Shown: positions 22,501 through 30,075 of the stretch, piece by piece
How the letters are laid out: every line of letters begins with the position of its first letter
How positions within the stretch are numbered: the first letter of the stretch is position 1
Notes under the pieces: model-generated
Seen by the model: only the letters and a program-made list of their open reading frames with translations
Told to the model about the DNA's origin: nothing
Databases searched by the model: none
NCBI RefSeq assembly: GCF_009769165.1
Contig: NZ_CP043476.1
Coordinates: 2,239,001 to 2,303,000 of the forward strand
Length of the DNA: 64,000 bases
Source: Xanthomonas hyacinthi
GTDB taxonomy: Bacteria > Pseudomonadota > Gammaproteobacteria > Xanthomonadales > Xanthomonadaceae
Direction of reading: 5' to 3'
Program-made: the position numbers and the translations under genes

Positions 22501-24984
22501 TTCGAATTTGCGTTGCCCGATGGAGCCTTCACCGACGATGCCGACGACACACTGACCTACTCGCTCAGCGGCCCGACCTGGATGAGCATCGATCCGGTCA
22601 CCGGCACGATCAGCGGGACGCCGCCGCAGGACGCCGAGCAGGTCTCGTTGACGATCACCGCGACAGATCGATTCGGCGAATCCGCATCCACCTATGGGAG
22701 CTTCAAGGTGATCGCGGTTATGCTCGGCACCGAGGGCGACGACGTCATCACCGGCACCGCGCGCGGCGAGGAGTTGTATGGCCTAGCGGGCAATGATCGT
22801 CTCGCTGGCGGCGGAGGTACGAATGTCCTGTACGGGGGTAAGGGCGACGACACCTACGTTTTGACGGAGCCCAGCTACGACAGCATCGTGGAGCTGGCCG
22901 ACGAGGGCTTCGATACCGTCGAGAGCAGCTTGTACACGTACACCACCGCCGAGAGCATCGAGCGGGTCGTCTTGGTCGAGGGTAGTTCGGCATACCTCGC
23001 GTACGGCGCCAGCGGCACCCAGGAGCTGGTCGGCAATTCCGCTGCCAACTACCTCAATGGCGGCACGGGTGCCGATCGCATGGCCGGCGGCGCGGGCGAC
23101 GACGTGTACATCGTCGACGATGCCGACGATGTCGTCGTCGAGGGGGCAGGTGAGGGCGAGGACCAAGTCCTCGCCAGCCTGACATGGACGCTGTCGGCCA
23201 ATGTGGAGATAGGCAGTCTGACAGACGGCGCGGACCTGGGGCTGACTGGCAATGACTTGGCCAATACCCTCTACGGCAACGACTCGAATAACGCGCTTGA
23301 TGGTGGCCTTGGCGCGGACTCCCTGTACGGCTACGGCGGCGATGACACCTACTACGTCGATACGGACGCCGACAGCATCGTTGAGGATGAGGGCCAGGGC
23401 ATCGATACCATCGTGCGTGGCTTCGGTAGCCAGTACGTCCTGGCCGACAATGTCGAGAACCTGCGCCTGATAGGCAGTGCCGACCAAGGCAATGGCAATG
23501 CGCTGGACAATTTCATCGAGGGCAGCGCCGCCGACAACACGTTACTAGGGCTGGACGGTGCCGACGAACTACGCGGCATGGCCGGCAACGACACGCTGTG
23601 GGGTGGCAATGGCGACGACCTGCTGGTGGGCGGCGAGGGTGACGACATGTATGTCATCGACGCCACGACTGGCAGCGACCGGGTCGACAATACCGGCGGC
23701 GGCACGGACTGGCTGATCTTGGAGAACGGCATCACGACTTCGCAGCTGGCCCTGGCCCGCGACGGCGACGATCTGGTCGTCACCGTCCACGGCAATGCCA
23801 GCCAGCGCATCACGGTCACCGATCACTTCCTCGGCGGCGATATGGCGCTGGACTACCTGCAGCCGGCCAGTGGTTCGGCCCTGAACACGGCGGCGATCAA
23901 TGCACTGGTCACCAACAACGGCGGTGGAAGCGACCATGGTGGTGGCACGCCCGGCACCGGCAACGATGCCGACTATCCTGCGCAGCAAACCGGCACCGCG
24001 GCCGGCGAGCAGATCGTCGGCAGCAGCGGCCGCGATCTGATCAAGGGCCTGGGCGGCGGCGATACATTGTTCGGCATGGGCGCCGACGACAAGCTCGACG
24101 GCGGCGACGGCAACGACCACCTGTCCGGCGGCAACGGCAGTTTCAGCGGGTCGGGCAACGACATCCTGATCGGCGGTGCCGGCGCCGACCAGCTGGTCGG
24201 CGAGGACGGTGCAGACGTGCTGTTCGGCGGCACGGGCGACGACACCTACTTCTACGCCGCCGGCTCCGGCGTGGATAGCGTCGACAACACCGGCGGCGGC
24301 AGCGACTGGCTGTACTTCGATGGCATCGAGCGGGCGCGCCTGACCTACCACCGCGACGGCGACGACCTGATCGTACGCGTGGATGGTGACGCGGCGCAGC
24401 AGATGCGCGTGCTCGACCACTTCCTCGGCGGCGAACAGGCGATTGCCTACGTGCAGCCTGGCGATGGCGGCTACGCGATCTCGGCTGCGACCATCGCCGA
24501 GCAGCTGACGCCACTGGGTTCGGCCAGCCGCAGCACCGCGTCGGCGTCGCTGACGGCCGCGCCGACGCTGGAGGCGCTTGAATTCGGCGCGGACGAGGCG
24601 GGCACGCTGGCGCAGGCCATCGACGCCTTCGCCATCGGCGCGTCGATCCTGCACGCGCCGATGGCGATGCCAGCAGGCAGGGCGCCGGCAGTTCGTCCAC
24701 AGCTCGGAGGCGCCCTGCCGCCATCGGCCAGTGGCGACATCGCAGCGCTGGATGCCGGCAATCTGGAGCTGCCGGTTGCGCCTTCGGCCCCGGCCGGCGC
24801 GGCCGGGCAGCCCCGTGCCGAACTGCATCAGCTGATCGACAGCCTGGCCAGCGTCGCTGGCCGGAGCGTGCTGCCGGCGGCCAACGACATGGGGTTCGAC
24901 GAATTGGGTATCGCCAGCAGGACGTCGTTCTGGCGAATGCCGCACAGCAACGCCAGTGTGCATCTCCGTCGCATGGAACTGTGA
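16570..24984 (+). CDS. Giant RTX protein with N-terminal class 3 lipase-like domain
   Basis: 2804 residues with no N-terminal signal peptide, as expected for type I secretion. Residues 1-230 look like a class 3 lipase/alpha-beta hydrolase: ISFTGSNEALINDF (oxyanion region) and the nucleophile elbow FTGHSLGGG with Ser near 110. Calcium-binding GGxGxDxUx nonapeptides appear in blocks at about residues 403-455, 565-623, 690-1150, 1250-1330, 1430-1503 and again 2055-2600. Haemolysin-related modules lie between them (such as RYYFDRQFGQDVIELA near 1155). Residues about 1957-2043 are a cadherin/dystroglycan-type Ig-like domain (VTGTISGTPPQDAEQVSLTI). The last 160 residues lack RTX motifs and probably hold the export signal. 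AAAGGA precedes the ATG by 6 nt. The 5' third is AT-richer than the core genome. The HlyB/HlyD genes upstream are the likely exporter. Confidence 0.9.
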   Translation: MADRLDYALLANRVYNRPEVNRIPTSPDWKEKAWIKDDAITGFSAGVYQRDNEIVISFTGSNEALINDFAVANIPAGLGAGSVQILQAMTLVMNVIAQNPGAQISFTGHSLGGGLASMMSVFFDLPSTTFDAAPFQATAVDVAEVVNLHAQLAIAGFFNTEFDAYVQSLATEFAARESQVTSYYLEGEILELIRFPMTVIEGNAMPAISIGTPSVLDGTSFLTSLSPRAELHSMTLLQAAMYSEDFRLGMAQQRLALAEFIDPSLYGSSADQEPPNLMAQLMIRHLADLEAGSPLARLDAIGQDLQRIGTAGTASETTLNKGIIDALSEYYFFQKDAVGAGLVENVSGGISLDMSRFSQDGDGRGRNRLSRALWDFLKDGGSSSPLLSRMGKLVIQNGDSGLSYDGDGNNELVIGGRESDTLRGGAGDDYLYGLDGSDDLEGGAGNDFLAGGLGDDNYRFRSSDTAEITLDRIADSDGSGHIWFDGSVITVGQRTSEVAWLDSTGKLQLTFLDSGNGRGTLVIDVIATHGSIRVQDWAQGNLSLSLGGQVPVVDGSQLTGEDDLFGSNGNNVGADTIKALGGNDGLEGGAGDDHLDGGAGNDLILGGTGNDVLIGGEGNDYIYDGYERASFSELDTTPDSDTGKSEQDEFYERVNELGAAVLDHGKAWYIADLIYAPGWTELDTNATPSGDDMIDAGGGNDTVVAGDGNDIIRGGSGNDRLTGGYDNDVIFGEADDDTISGDYPDAAGAGNSIGWRSSAQANHKGNDAIDGGAGNDSISGNGGNDVLSGGDDNDRIWGRGMAGAADSDDADSDYIDGGAGDDILTGDDGDDVIIGGIGNDNIWGDNSQAGTRHGNDSIDAGAGNDFVSGGGGDDMIEGGAGSDTLTGDARDIDGSAHGRDLIHGGADNDIIDGGGGDDALYGDDGDDQIVGDVASDGTLAAAYHGNDYLDGGAGNDLLIGNGGNDQLSGGTGDDELQGGDGDDLLDGGAGKDVLHGEAGDDTLSGGDDDDKLYGGAGDDRLSGGTGVDTLAGGDGKDVLDGGDGNDILDGEAGNDTIYGGAGDDTIDVDDGDDTVYAGVGNDSIYAGAGNDVIHAEDGNDIVTAAEGDDQVYGGAGSDTLHGSAGNDTLYGEDGDDHLIGGAGNDTLIGGAGLNRYYFDRQFGQDVIELAIGSQDQIYLQQGIAAEEVTFTRDQDDLVLAMADGSSLRVVGYFATGTAAWIQLGDGSWISRELIDSGVYYGTVTGGSGAGENLQGTEGDDRLYGLGGNDTIDGQGGNDLIDGGQGNDTLSDGQGNDFVYGGAGNDVINLVHNGGGNGSDVIDGGAGDETYNVAWGSGYDVIVNLDAVNAGSDTINLVGISQNMVMNYQVDGNDLMIFVSGSAGSPGATADNTIVLEGFLANGGHRVRFAEGTELSATDFQQRSWTGTSGDDTYVGTFAPDVINGLGGNDTLSGMDGNDSIYGGEGDDVLDGGSGNDVLYGDDGNDIVRGGDGDDRLYMGFRGNYVDRYIGGNGNDAYYLNHNYTSSASPPTTQSSNIEEEAGGGIDTLYTNFYNATLGANVENLVYTPANFWWPDSPSQLSGNALDNVIQVIRTSSASHMPDLSFRLDGKGGKDTLMGSSSKETYVVDSADDIIVEQQTDYDSIDTVEASLDYSIETRLDLENIRLTGAAVSAIGNSDDNLLEGYLATGINQLSGLGGNDTYLVTRKDVVIESAGGGNDTVVIAAWDETTSMNMWVSVSDYANVENLTLYTVYGDGVRLLGNLRGDDGGNMLKGNMFSNEVRGGGGNDVIWGDYKNPLDSQAASSSYRDILYGEGGDDTIMSSVYGADLYGGAGNDILIGIGGAYLNGSYTRSYGWSDRFFYDVGGGTDRIRSWNGSTDDFDQVIFGEGVNPDDVVWSQDGTSLVIQVGSDPNDRLIVENYWRESAPGQYTLIQPIDEFVFADGTVRRGDLSQLPYDNNAPVANWFQLPATARVGEAFEFALPDGAFTDDADDTLTYSLSGPTWMSIDPVTGTISGTPPQDAEQVSLTITATDRFGESASTYGSFKVIAVMLGTEGDDVITGTARGEELYGLAGNDRLAGGGGTNVLYGGKGDDTYVLTEPSYDSIVELADEGFDTVESSLYTYTTAESIERVVLVEGSSAYLAYGASGTQELVGNSAANYLNGGTGADRMAGGAGDDVYIVDDADDVVVEGAGEGEDQVLASLTWTLSANVEIGSLTDGADLGLTGNDLANTLYGNDSNNALDGGLGADSLYGYGGDDTYYVDTDADSIVEDEGQGIDTIVRGFGSQYVLADNVENLRLIGSADQGNGNALDNFIEGSAADNTLLGLDGADELRGMAGNDTLWGGNGDDLLVGGEGDDMYVIDATTGSDRVDNTGGGTDWLILENGITTSQLALARDGDDLVVTVHGNASQRITVTDHFLGGDMALDYLQPASGSALNTAAINALVTNNGGGSDHGGGTPGTGNDADYPAQQTGTAAGEQIVGSSGRDLIKGLGGGDTLFGMGADDKLDGGDGNDHLSGGNGSFSGSGNDILIGGAGADQLVGEDGADVLFGGTGDDTYFYAAGSGVDSVDNTGGGSDWLYFDGIERARLTYHRDGDDLIVRVDGDAAQQMRVLDHFLGGEQAIAYVQPGDGGYAISAATIAEQLTPLGSASRSTASASLTAAPTLEALEFGADEAGTLAQAIDAFAIGASILHAPMAMPAGRAPAVRPQLGGALPPSASGDIAALDAGNLELPVAPSAPAGAAGQPRAELHQLIDSLASVAGRSVLPAANDMGFDELGIASRTSFWRMPHSNASVHLRRMEL

Positions 24985-25334
24985 GCTCACAAACGGGCGG
25001 TGGCGACCGCCCCCTGCGGTACCGCGCCCGGTTGGTGCGGTTCGCTGGTGTTGAACGTCCGATGCCCGAGCCCGGCATCGGACCGGCTGATTGGCAGCGC
25101 CGGAAGGGTGCAGTGGTTGCGGATCATGGGAGTTCGCTACGGCAAAAGCGCGGCTTGCGCTCGACCGGGATGCCAACCCAGGAACGATTGAATGCGCGCA
25201 ATGCAAAACACGCCAAAACACCCATCACTGCAACACGGAACATACCGGTCCATCGTTCTCCGTGGTTGCTGCGATGTGCCGGGCGGGCCACACCCGCCCC
25301 ACCCGCCGCGACCATTCGCCGCACCAGCACGCAG
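24985..25334. other. Intergenic region between the RTX gene and the Kef antiporter
   Basis: 350 bp between two convergent genes. A 7-bp stem (GGGCGGT, loop GGCG, ACCGCCC at 24995-25012) directly follows the RTX stop. I see no gene in the rest; short frames here have no recognisable product. Confidence 0.5.
24995..25012 (+). terminator. Possible terminator hairpin after the RTX gene
   Basis: A 7-bp GC stem with a 4-nt loop starts 11 bp after the RTX stop codon. It is followed by CCCTG rather than a T-run, so termination by this hairpin alone is uncertain. Confidence 0.4.
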
Positions 25335-27167
25335 CTACGATGCGGTCTTCGCCGCCGCCTCGCCGTCGTCCGCCGCGCCGGGTGCTTCTTCGCTCAGGTC
25401 GGCCTCGAACAGCTGCATCAGGTCGGCGCGCGCATCGCGCGAGGTCTGCACCACCGCCGCCTCGTCGTCGTATACCAGGTGCTGCGCGCGCAGCAGCTGC
25501 TCGTCGTGGTCGCGGAAGCGGGCGATGCGGTCGCGCGCGGTGTCCGCGCTCAGGCCCAGGCTGACCAGCACCCTTTCGCTCAGTTCCAGGCTGGAGGCGA
25601 ACACCTCGCGGAACGGTTCGGCGCCCAGGTCCATCAGCCGCCAGGCGTGCTGGCGGTTGCGCGCGCGCGCCAGCACCTGCGCCTTCGGGTACAGGCGGCG
25701 GATCAGCCGCGTGGTCTTGATGTTGGTCTCCGCGTCGTCCATCGCCACCACGAAGATGCCGATGCCGTCGCTGCCGGCTGCGCGCAACAGGTCCGGGCGG
25801 CTCGGGTCGCCGTAGTAGATCTTGTTGCCGAAGCGGCGCAGGTCCTCGACCGTGTCCGGGTTGTGCTCCAGCGCCACGAACGGGATCCGCTGTGCGGTCA
25901 GCATGCGCGCCACGACCTGGCCGAAGCGGCCCATGCCGGCGATCAGCACCTGCGCGCGCTGCGCGTCCACGGTGTCGTAGCTGGCCGCCGGGATCGGCGG
26001 GCGCTTCGGCTTGGCCGCGTTGCCGCCATCGAGCAGGCGCTGCATGCCGATCAGCAGCAGCGGGGTCAGCGCCATCGACACGCCGACCACCGCGACCAGG
26101 CGGTCGTGGTTGGCGTCGTCGAGCAACTGCACGCGCTGCGCCTCGGTGAACACCACGAACGCGAACTCGCCGCCCAGCCACAGCAGGCTGCCCAGCAACA
26201 AGGCGCTGCGCAGCGGCAGCCGCGCTACCCGGCCGATGCCGACCAGCAGGCTGAACTTGACCAGCAGCAGCGTGGCCACGCCGCCGGCGATCAGCCACGG
26301 CTCGGCGACGATGCGGTCCAGGTCGATGCCCATGCCCACGGCGATGAAGAACACCCCCAGCAGCAGGCCCTGGAATGGCTCGATCTGCGCTTCCAGTTCG
26401 TGCCGGAATTCCGAGTCGGCCAGCAGCACGCCGGCCAGGAACGCGCCCAGGCTGGGACTCAGCCCGGCCTTCTGCAGGAACCACGCATTGCCCAGCACCA
26501 CCAGCAGCGCGCTGGCGGTGAACACCTCGGGCATGCGCGTGCGTGCCACGATGCGGAACAGATGGCGCAGCACGAAGCGGCCGCACAGCACCACCACCGC
26601 CAGCGCCCCCAGCGCCTGCGCCACCTCGGGCCAGGTCAGGGTGTCGTTCTTGGCCCCGCCGAGCAGGGGGATCGCGGCCAGCAGCGGGATCGCGATCAGG
26701 TCCTGGAACAGCAGGATCGCGAAGCCGAGCCGGCCGTAGTCGCTGTTGAGCGCCTTGCGCTCGGCCAGCAACTGCAGGCCCACCGCGGTGGACGACAGCG
26801 CCAGCGCCAGGCCCACCACCAGCGCGCTCTTCCAGTTCAGGTCCAGGCCCAGCAGCAGCACGCCCAGCGGCAACGCGGTCAGCGCGACCTGCGCGGTGCC
26901 GGCGCCGAACACCGCACGCCGCATCAGCTTCAGCCGCGCCGGCGACAGTTCCAGGCCGATCAGGAACAGCAGCATCACCACGCCGATCTCGGCGGCGTTG
27001 AGGATGCGCTCGGTGTCCTGCACGAAGCCCAGCCCGTCCGGACCCAGCACCACGCCGGCGGCCAGGTAGGCCAGCACCGCGCCCAGGCCCAGGCGCTTGA
27101 ACACCGGCACCGCGATCACCGCGGCCAGCAGCAATACCAGCGCCAGCTCCAGACCGCCGCTATGCAC
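25335..27167 (-). CDS. Monovalent cation:proton antiporter of the KefB/KefC (CPA2) type
   Basis: 610 residues. The N-terminal 380 residues form about 12 hydrophobic segments of a Na+/H+ exchanger domain, with the CPA2 patterns LAYLAAGVVLGP and FLIGLELSP and the ion-pathway region LLFQDLIAIPLLA. A Rossmann-type TrkA-N/RCK domain follows (VLIAGMGRFGQVVARML near residue 410), which in Kef systems binds nucleotides and gates the channel. It probably exports K+ in exchange for H+ at the inner membrane. I chose the GTG at 27167 because GGAGA lies 7 nt upstream; the ATG at 27188 would add seven residues with a weaker site. The C-terminal about 60 residues are acidic and variable. No KefF/KefG-like ancillary gene is adjacent. 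Confidence 0.87.
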   Translation of the reverse strand: MHSGGLELALVLLLAAVIAVPVFKRLGLGAVLAYLAAGVVLGPDGLGFVQDTERILNAAEIGVVMLLFLIGLELSPARLKLMRRAVFGAGTAQVALTALPLGVLLLGLDLNWKSALVVGLALALSSTAVGLQLLAERKALNSDYGRLGFAILLFQDLIAIPLLAAIPLLGGAKNDTLTWPEVAQALGALAVVVLCGRFVLRHLFRIVARTRMPEVFTASALLVVLGNAWFLQKAGLSPSLGAFLAGVLLADSEFRHELEAQIEPFQGLLLGVFFIAVGMGIDLDRIVAEPWLIAGGVATLLLVKFSLLVGIGRVARLPLRSALLLGSLLWLGGEFAFVVFTEAQRVQLLDDANHDRLVAVVGVSMALTPLLLIGMQRLLDGGNAAKPKRPPIPAASYDTVDAQRAQVLIAGMGRFGQVVARMLTAQRIPFVALEHNPDTVEDLRRFGNKIYYGDPSRPDLLRAAGSDGIGIFVVAMDDAETNIKTTRLIRRLYPKAQVLARARNRQHAWRLMDLGAEPFREVFASSLELSERVLVSLGLSADTARDRIARFRDHDEQLLRAQHLVYDDEAAVVQTSRDARADLMQLFEADLSEEAPGAADDGEAAAKTAS

Positions 27168-27317
27168 GAGTCGTCTCCATCGCGCCATTATGCGGCCGCC
27201 ACGCGACCGTCTGCTTACCCCGGATTGTGAATGCGCGCAGGCAGGCACGTCTCTGGATAGTGTCGTCACGAATCAAGGAAGTGCGCGAACATAGCAAGAA
27301 ACACACATCCCTTGGCT

Positions 27318-27456
27318 ATGTCGACTGCCTCCTACCATCGTCACGACCTTTCTGATCATGCTTGGGAATTACTCGCCCCCCCATCTTCCTGGGCAAAGGG
27401 GAGCTCGGGGCGGGATGTCCCAGGACAATCGACGATTTCTCAACGGCGTGCTGTGG
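27318..27456 (+). pseudogene. N-terminal fragment of an IS5-family transposase, frameshifted and truncated
   Basis: Translation from 27318 gives MSTASYHRHDLSDHAWELLAP, a typical N-terminus of IS5/IS1182-like transposases. Homology then continues in the next frame as HLPGQRGARGGMSQDNRR and FLNGVLW. The shift falls in a run of seven C (near 27379-27385) and is explained by one extra base. After the codons for LW the sequence changes abruptly into the AAAAAGGGGCC repeat element at 27457. The remaining 200 or so residues of the transposase are absent. Confidence 0.75.
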
Positions 27457-27576
27457 AAAAAGGGGCCAGCGCGGAAAAAGGGGAAAAAGGGGCCAGGGGA
27501 ATATGCGGTTGAAGTGGATATTGTCCTCTGGCCCCTTTGATGCCCTGGCCCCTTTGATGCCGGCCCCTTTGATGCC
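27457..27576 (-). repeat. Composite hairpin/tandem repeat, copy A
   Basis: Two AAAAAGGGG-type units are followed by a hairpin. Its left arm AAAAGGGGCCAGGGGAATAT lies at 27485-27504, the 13-nt loop GCGGTTGAAGTGG at 27505-27517 and the right arm, an almost exact complement, at 27518-27538. Two further GGCCCCTTTGATGC units follow, the last ending at 27575. The same loop and arms occur in three other places in this window. It lies between two transposase remnants. Confidence 0.85.
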
Positions 27577-27588
27577 TTTGGCCTGTAT

Positions 27589-27771
27589 ATGCCGGCCATG
27601 GTCGCGATGACCCACAATCCGGTCATCCGCGCGCTGAAGCAGCGCCTGCGCGAACGCGGCAAAGCCGGCAAGCAGATCATCTGCGCCGCCATGCGCAAGC
27701 TGCTACATATCGCCTACGGCGTGCTCAAATCGCGCACGCCCTTCGACCCTCAAAAGGCTCTTGCCTATTAG
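27589..27771 (+). pseudogene. C-terminal fragment of an IS110/IS116-family transposase
   Basis: Sixty codons encode VAMTHNPVIRALKQRL and an IICAAMRKLLHIAYGVLK-type stretch, the conserved C-terminal end of IS110-family transposases (a typical wording is NPxIxxxYxxLxxxGKxxKxAxxAxMRKLL). The N-terminal RuvC-like DEDD domain and most of the IS116 domain are missing. It ends in a normal TAG at 27771. No intact copy is present in the window. Confidence 0.72.
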
Positions 27772-27858
27772 GGGGGAAGACGATATCTACAGGGAGCGGC
27801 GTTTGGCGATTCTTCCGAATGCCGGAGCGGCGACGTGGCGTCACCGCCCGCACCGCGA

Positions 27859-28755
27859 TCACGGCGTCCGAATGAAATCCACGAACGCGCGCAGCGGTGC
27901 GGGCAGATGGCGGCGCCCTGGGTAATAGAGGAACGGGCCGCTGAAGCTCTGCCACCATGGCTCCAGCACCGGTTCCAGCGCGCCGCTGTCCAGGTGTGGG
28001 TGTAGCCAGTCTTCGAACAGGTGGATCACGCCCAGGCCGCCGACCGCGGCGTCGATGGCCAGGTCCACCGCGGCGCCCAGGCGCACCAGCAACGGGCCGC
28101 TCGGCTCGATCAGCACGATCTCACCGTCGCGTTCGAATTCCCAGGCCGGGATGGCGCCGCTGGCGAACTGGCCGCGCAGGCAGGCGTGCCCCAGCAGGTC
28201 GCGCGGGTGCTGCGGGTGCCCGTGCGCGGCGAGGTACTCGGGCGAGGCGGCGGTGGCGAAGCGCTGCACGCGCGGGCCGATCGGCACGGCGATCATGTCC
28301 TGCTCCAGCCGCTCGTCGTAGCGGATGCCGGCATCGCAGCCGGCCGCCAGCATGTCGACGAAGCTGTCTTCCACGATCACTTCCAGCCTGATCTCGGGAT
28401 AGGCCTTCAGGAACGGGGTGACGATCGCCGGCAGCACCAGGCGCGCGGCGGCGCCTGGCACGTTGAGGCGCAGGGTGCCGCTGGGGCGGTCGCGGAAGCC
28501 ATTGACCACGTCCAGCGCCGCTTCCACTTCGCCGAGGGCGGGGATCAGGCGTTCGGCCAGGCGTGCGCCGGCCTCGGTCGGCAGCACGCTGCGGGTGGTG
28601 CGGTTGAACAGGCGCACGCCGAGCCGGGTTTCCAGGCGCCGCACCGCCTCGCTCAGGCTGGAGGCGGAGCTGCCGCTGGCGCGCGCGCCTTCGCGGAAGC
28701 CGCCGGCGCGCAGCACCGCCAGGAAGGCGAAGAGGTCTTGCAGGTCCGTGGCCAT
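27859..28755 (-). CDS. LysR-family transcriptional regulator
   Basis: 298 residues with an N-terminal winged helix-turn-helix (residues about 3-62: LFAFLAVLRAGGFREGARA, SSLSEAVRRLETRLGVRLFN, RTTRSVLPTEAG). A LysR substrate-binding domain follows from about residue 90 (SGTLRLNVPGAAARLVLPAI). It belongs to the large group typified by DNA-binding regulators of oxidoreductase genes. It is transcribed divergently from the aldo/keto reductase at 28868, with 112 bp between the starts, the usual arrangement for a LysR protein and its target. Copies A and B of the composite repeat lie on either side of this gene pair. Confidence 0.9.
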   Translation of the reverse strand: MATDLQDLFAFLAVLRAGGFREGARASGSSASSLSEAVRRLETRLGVRLFNRTTRSVLPTEAGARLAERLIPALGEVEAALDVVNGFRDRPSGTLRLNVPGAAARLVLPAIVTPFLKAYPEIRLEVIVEDSFVDMLAAGCDAGIRYDERLEQDMIAVPIGPRVQRFATAASPEYLAAHGHPQHPRDLLGHACLRGQFASGAIPAWEFERDGEIVLIEPSGPLLVRLGAAVDLAIDAAVGGLGVIHLFEDWLHPHLDSGALEPVLEPWWQSFSGPFLYYPGRRHLPAPLRAFVDFIRTP

Positions 28756-28867
28756 TGTTCGAGATCCCGCGCAGCCCGTGCCGATTCGACCGGATTATCG
28801 CGCATCGGCGTGCCGCCTACAGTGCAGGCCTCACCCGGGTTTCGGCCCACCACTTCTGGAGGCAGTC
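28756..28867. promoter_or_regulatory. Divergent LysR / aldo-keto reductase promoter region
   Basis: 112 bp separate the divergent starts of the LysR regulator and the reductase. LysR proteins normally bind such regions at T-N11-A sites. I did not find a site strong enough to mark individually. Confidence 0.5.
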
Positions 28868-29737
28868 ATGAGCAAGCTTTCGACCGCTGGCACCTTTTCC
28901 CTCGGCGACCGCCGCGTAACGCGCATCGGCTACGGCGCGATGCAGCTGGCCGGCCCAGGCGTGTTCGGGCCGCCCAAGGACCGCGCCGCGGCGCTGGCAG
29001 TGCTGCGCGAGGCGGTGGCCTCGGGCGTGGACCACATCGACACCAGCGACTTCTACGGGCCGCACATCACCAACCAGCTGATCCGCGAGGCGCTGCATCC
29101 GTATCCGCAGCAACTGACGATCGTCACCAAGGTCGGCGCCGTGCGCGGCGACGACGCATCGTGGCAGGTGGCGCAGCGCCCGGCCGAACTGACGCAGGCG
29201 GTGCACGACAATCTACGCAACCTCGGCGTGGATGTCCTGGACGTGGTTAACCTGCGGGCGATGCTCGATGTGTACAAGCCCAGCGAGGGCGCGATCGAAG
29301 CGCAGTTCAGCGCGCTCGCGGAACTACAGCAGCGCGGGCTGATCCGGCATCTGGGCATCAGCAACGCCACTGCCGCGCAGGTGCAGGAAGCACGGCGCAT
29401 CGCCGAGGTGGTCTGCGTGCAGAACCACTACAACCTGGCGCACCGCGACGACGATGCGCTGATCGACGCGCTAGCCCGCGACGGTATCGCCTATGTGCCG
29501 TTCTTCCCGCTCGGCGGCTTCACCCCGCTGCAGTCCGACTCGCTTTCGTCGATCGCGCGGGAGCTTGGTGCGACGCCGATGCAGGTAGCGCTGGCGTGGC
29601 TGCTGGCGCGTGCGCCGAACATCCTGCTGATTCCGGGCACCTCTTCGGTTGCGCATCTGCTGGAAAATCTGGCGGCGGCTGAGTTGTCACTGCCGGCGGA
29701 GGTGCTGGCCGCATTGGATCGGATTGCGCACGAGTAG
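28868..29737 (+). CDS. Aldo/keto reductase (YdbC-like, AKR13-type)
   Basis: 289 residues with the (beta/alpha)8 aldo-keto reductase pattern: start motif RIGYGAMQLAG, catalytic Asp and Tyr in HIDTSDFYG (near residue 60) and catalytic Lys in TIVTKVG (near 87). The usual catalytic His position reads DVVNLRAM, with Asn in place of His. That substitution is shared with the YdbC/AKR13-like subgroup, so it is not a sign of decay. It should reduce carbonyl groups with NADPH in the cytosol; the substrate is unknown. GGAGG lies 8 nt before the ATG at 28868. The divergent LysR gene is its probable regulator. Confidence 0.9.
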   Translation: MSKLSTAGTFSLGDRRVTRIGYGAMQLAGPGVFGPPKDRAAALAVLREAVASGVDHIDTSDFYGPHITNQLIREALHPYPQQLTIVTKVGAVRGDDASWQVAQRPAELTQAVHDNLRNLGVDVLDVVNLRAMLDVYKPSEGAIEAQFSALAELQQRGLIRHLGISNATAAQVQEARRIAEVVCVQNHYNLAHRDDDALIDALARDGIAYVPFFPLGGFTPLQSDSLSSIARELGATPMQVALAWLLARAPNILLIPGTSSVAHLLENLAAAELSLPAEVLAALDRIAHE

Positions 29738-29757
29738 CGAATGGTTAGGCGCTGTCC

Positions 29758-29903
29758 AAGGGCAAAAAAGGCAAAAAAAGGAGCCAAAAAAAGGAGCCAA
29801 AAAAGGGTCTTCGCGGATCAGGCAAAAAAGGGGGCCGGAGGAAATATGCCGTTGAAGTGGATATTTCCTCTGGCCCCTTTGATGCTGGGCCCCTTTGATG
29901 CTG
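29758..29903 (-). repeat. Composite hairpin/tandem repeat, copy B
   Basis: Degenerate AAAAAAAGGAGCC-type units (29763-29805) lead into a hairpin. Left arm 29824-29847, loop GCCGTTGAAGTGG at 29848-29860 (one base different from the other copies), right arm 29861-29880. A further GGCCCCTTTGATGCTG-type tandem unit follows, ending at 29903. Orientation is the same as copy A. The element ends about 28 bp before a GH43 gene fragment. Confidence 0.85.
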
Positions 29904-29930
29904 TGGTCGGCTGGACCACGCACCTCGATC

Positions 29931-30075
29931 TGCGAATTCCAGGGCACCTGGTACCTGTTCTATCACGACGCGATGCTGTCCGGCGGCGTCACCCACATGC
30001 GTTCGATCAAGCGCACCGAGCTGCAGCACGACGCGCAGGGGCGCATCGCGCTGGTCCATCCTTACGGCGAGCAAC
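29931..30075 (+). pseudogene. C-terminal fragment of a GH43-type glycoside hydrolase
   Basis: The frame encodes CEFQGTWYLFYHDAM, then LSGGVTHMRSIKRTEL and ALVHPYGE. This matches the end of family 43 beta-xylosidase/arabinofuranosidase domains (EFNGKWYLFYHD...GxxxRSVxVxxL). There is no start and no catalytic N-terminal domain: the homology begins immediately after repeat copy B. The frame continues without homology to 30260. Confidence 0.65.

Noticed and set aside
27168..27269. Longer N-terminus for the Kef antiporter (starting at 27269 or 27188)
   Set aside because: The added residues are not typical of the family and the GTG at 27167 has the best-placed ribosome site; the ATG at 27188 remains possible.
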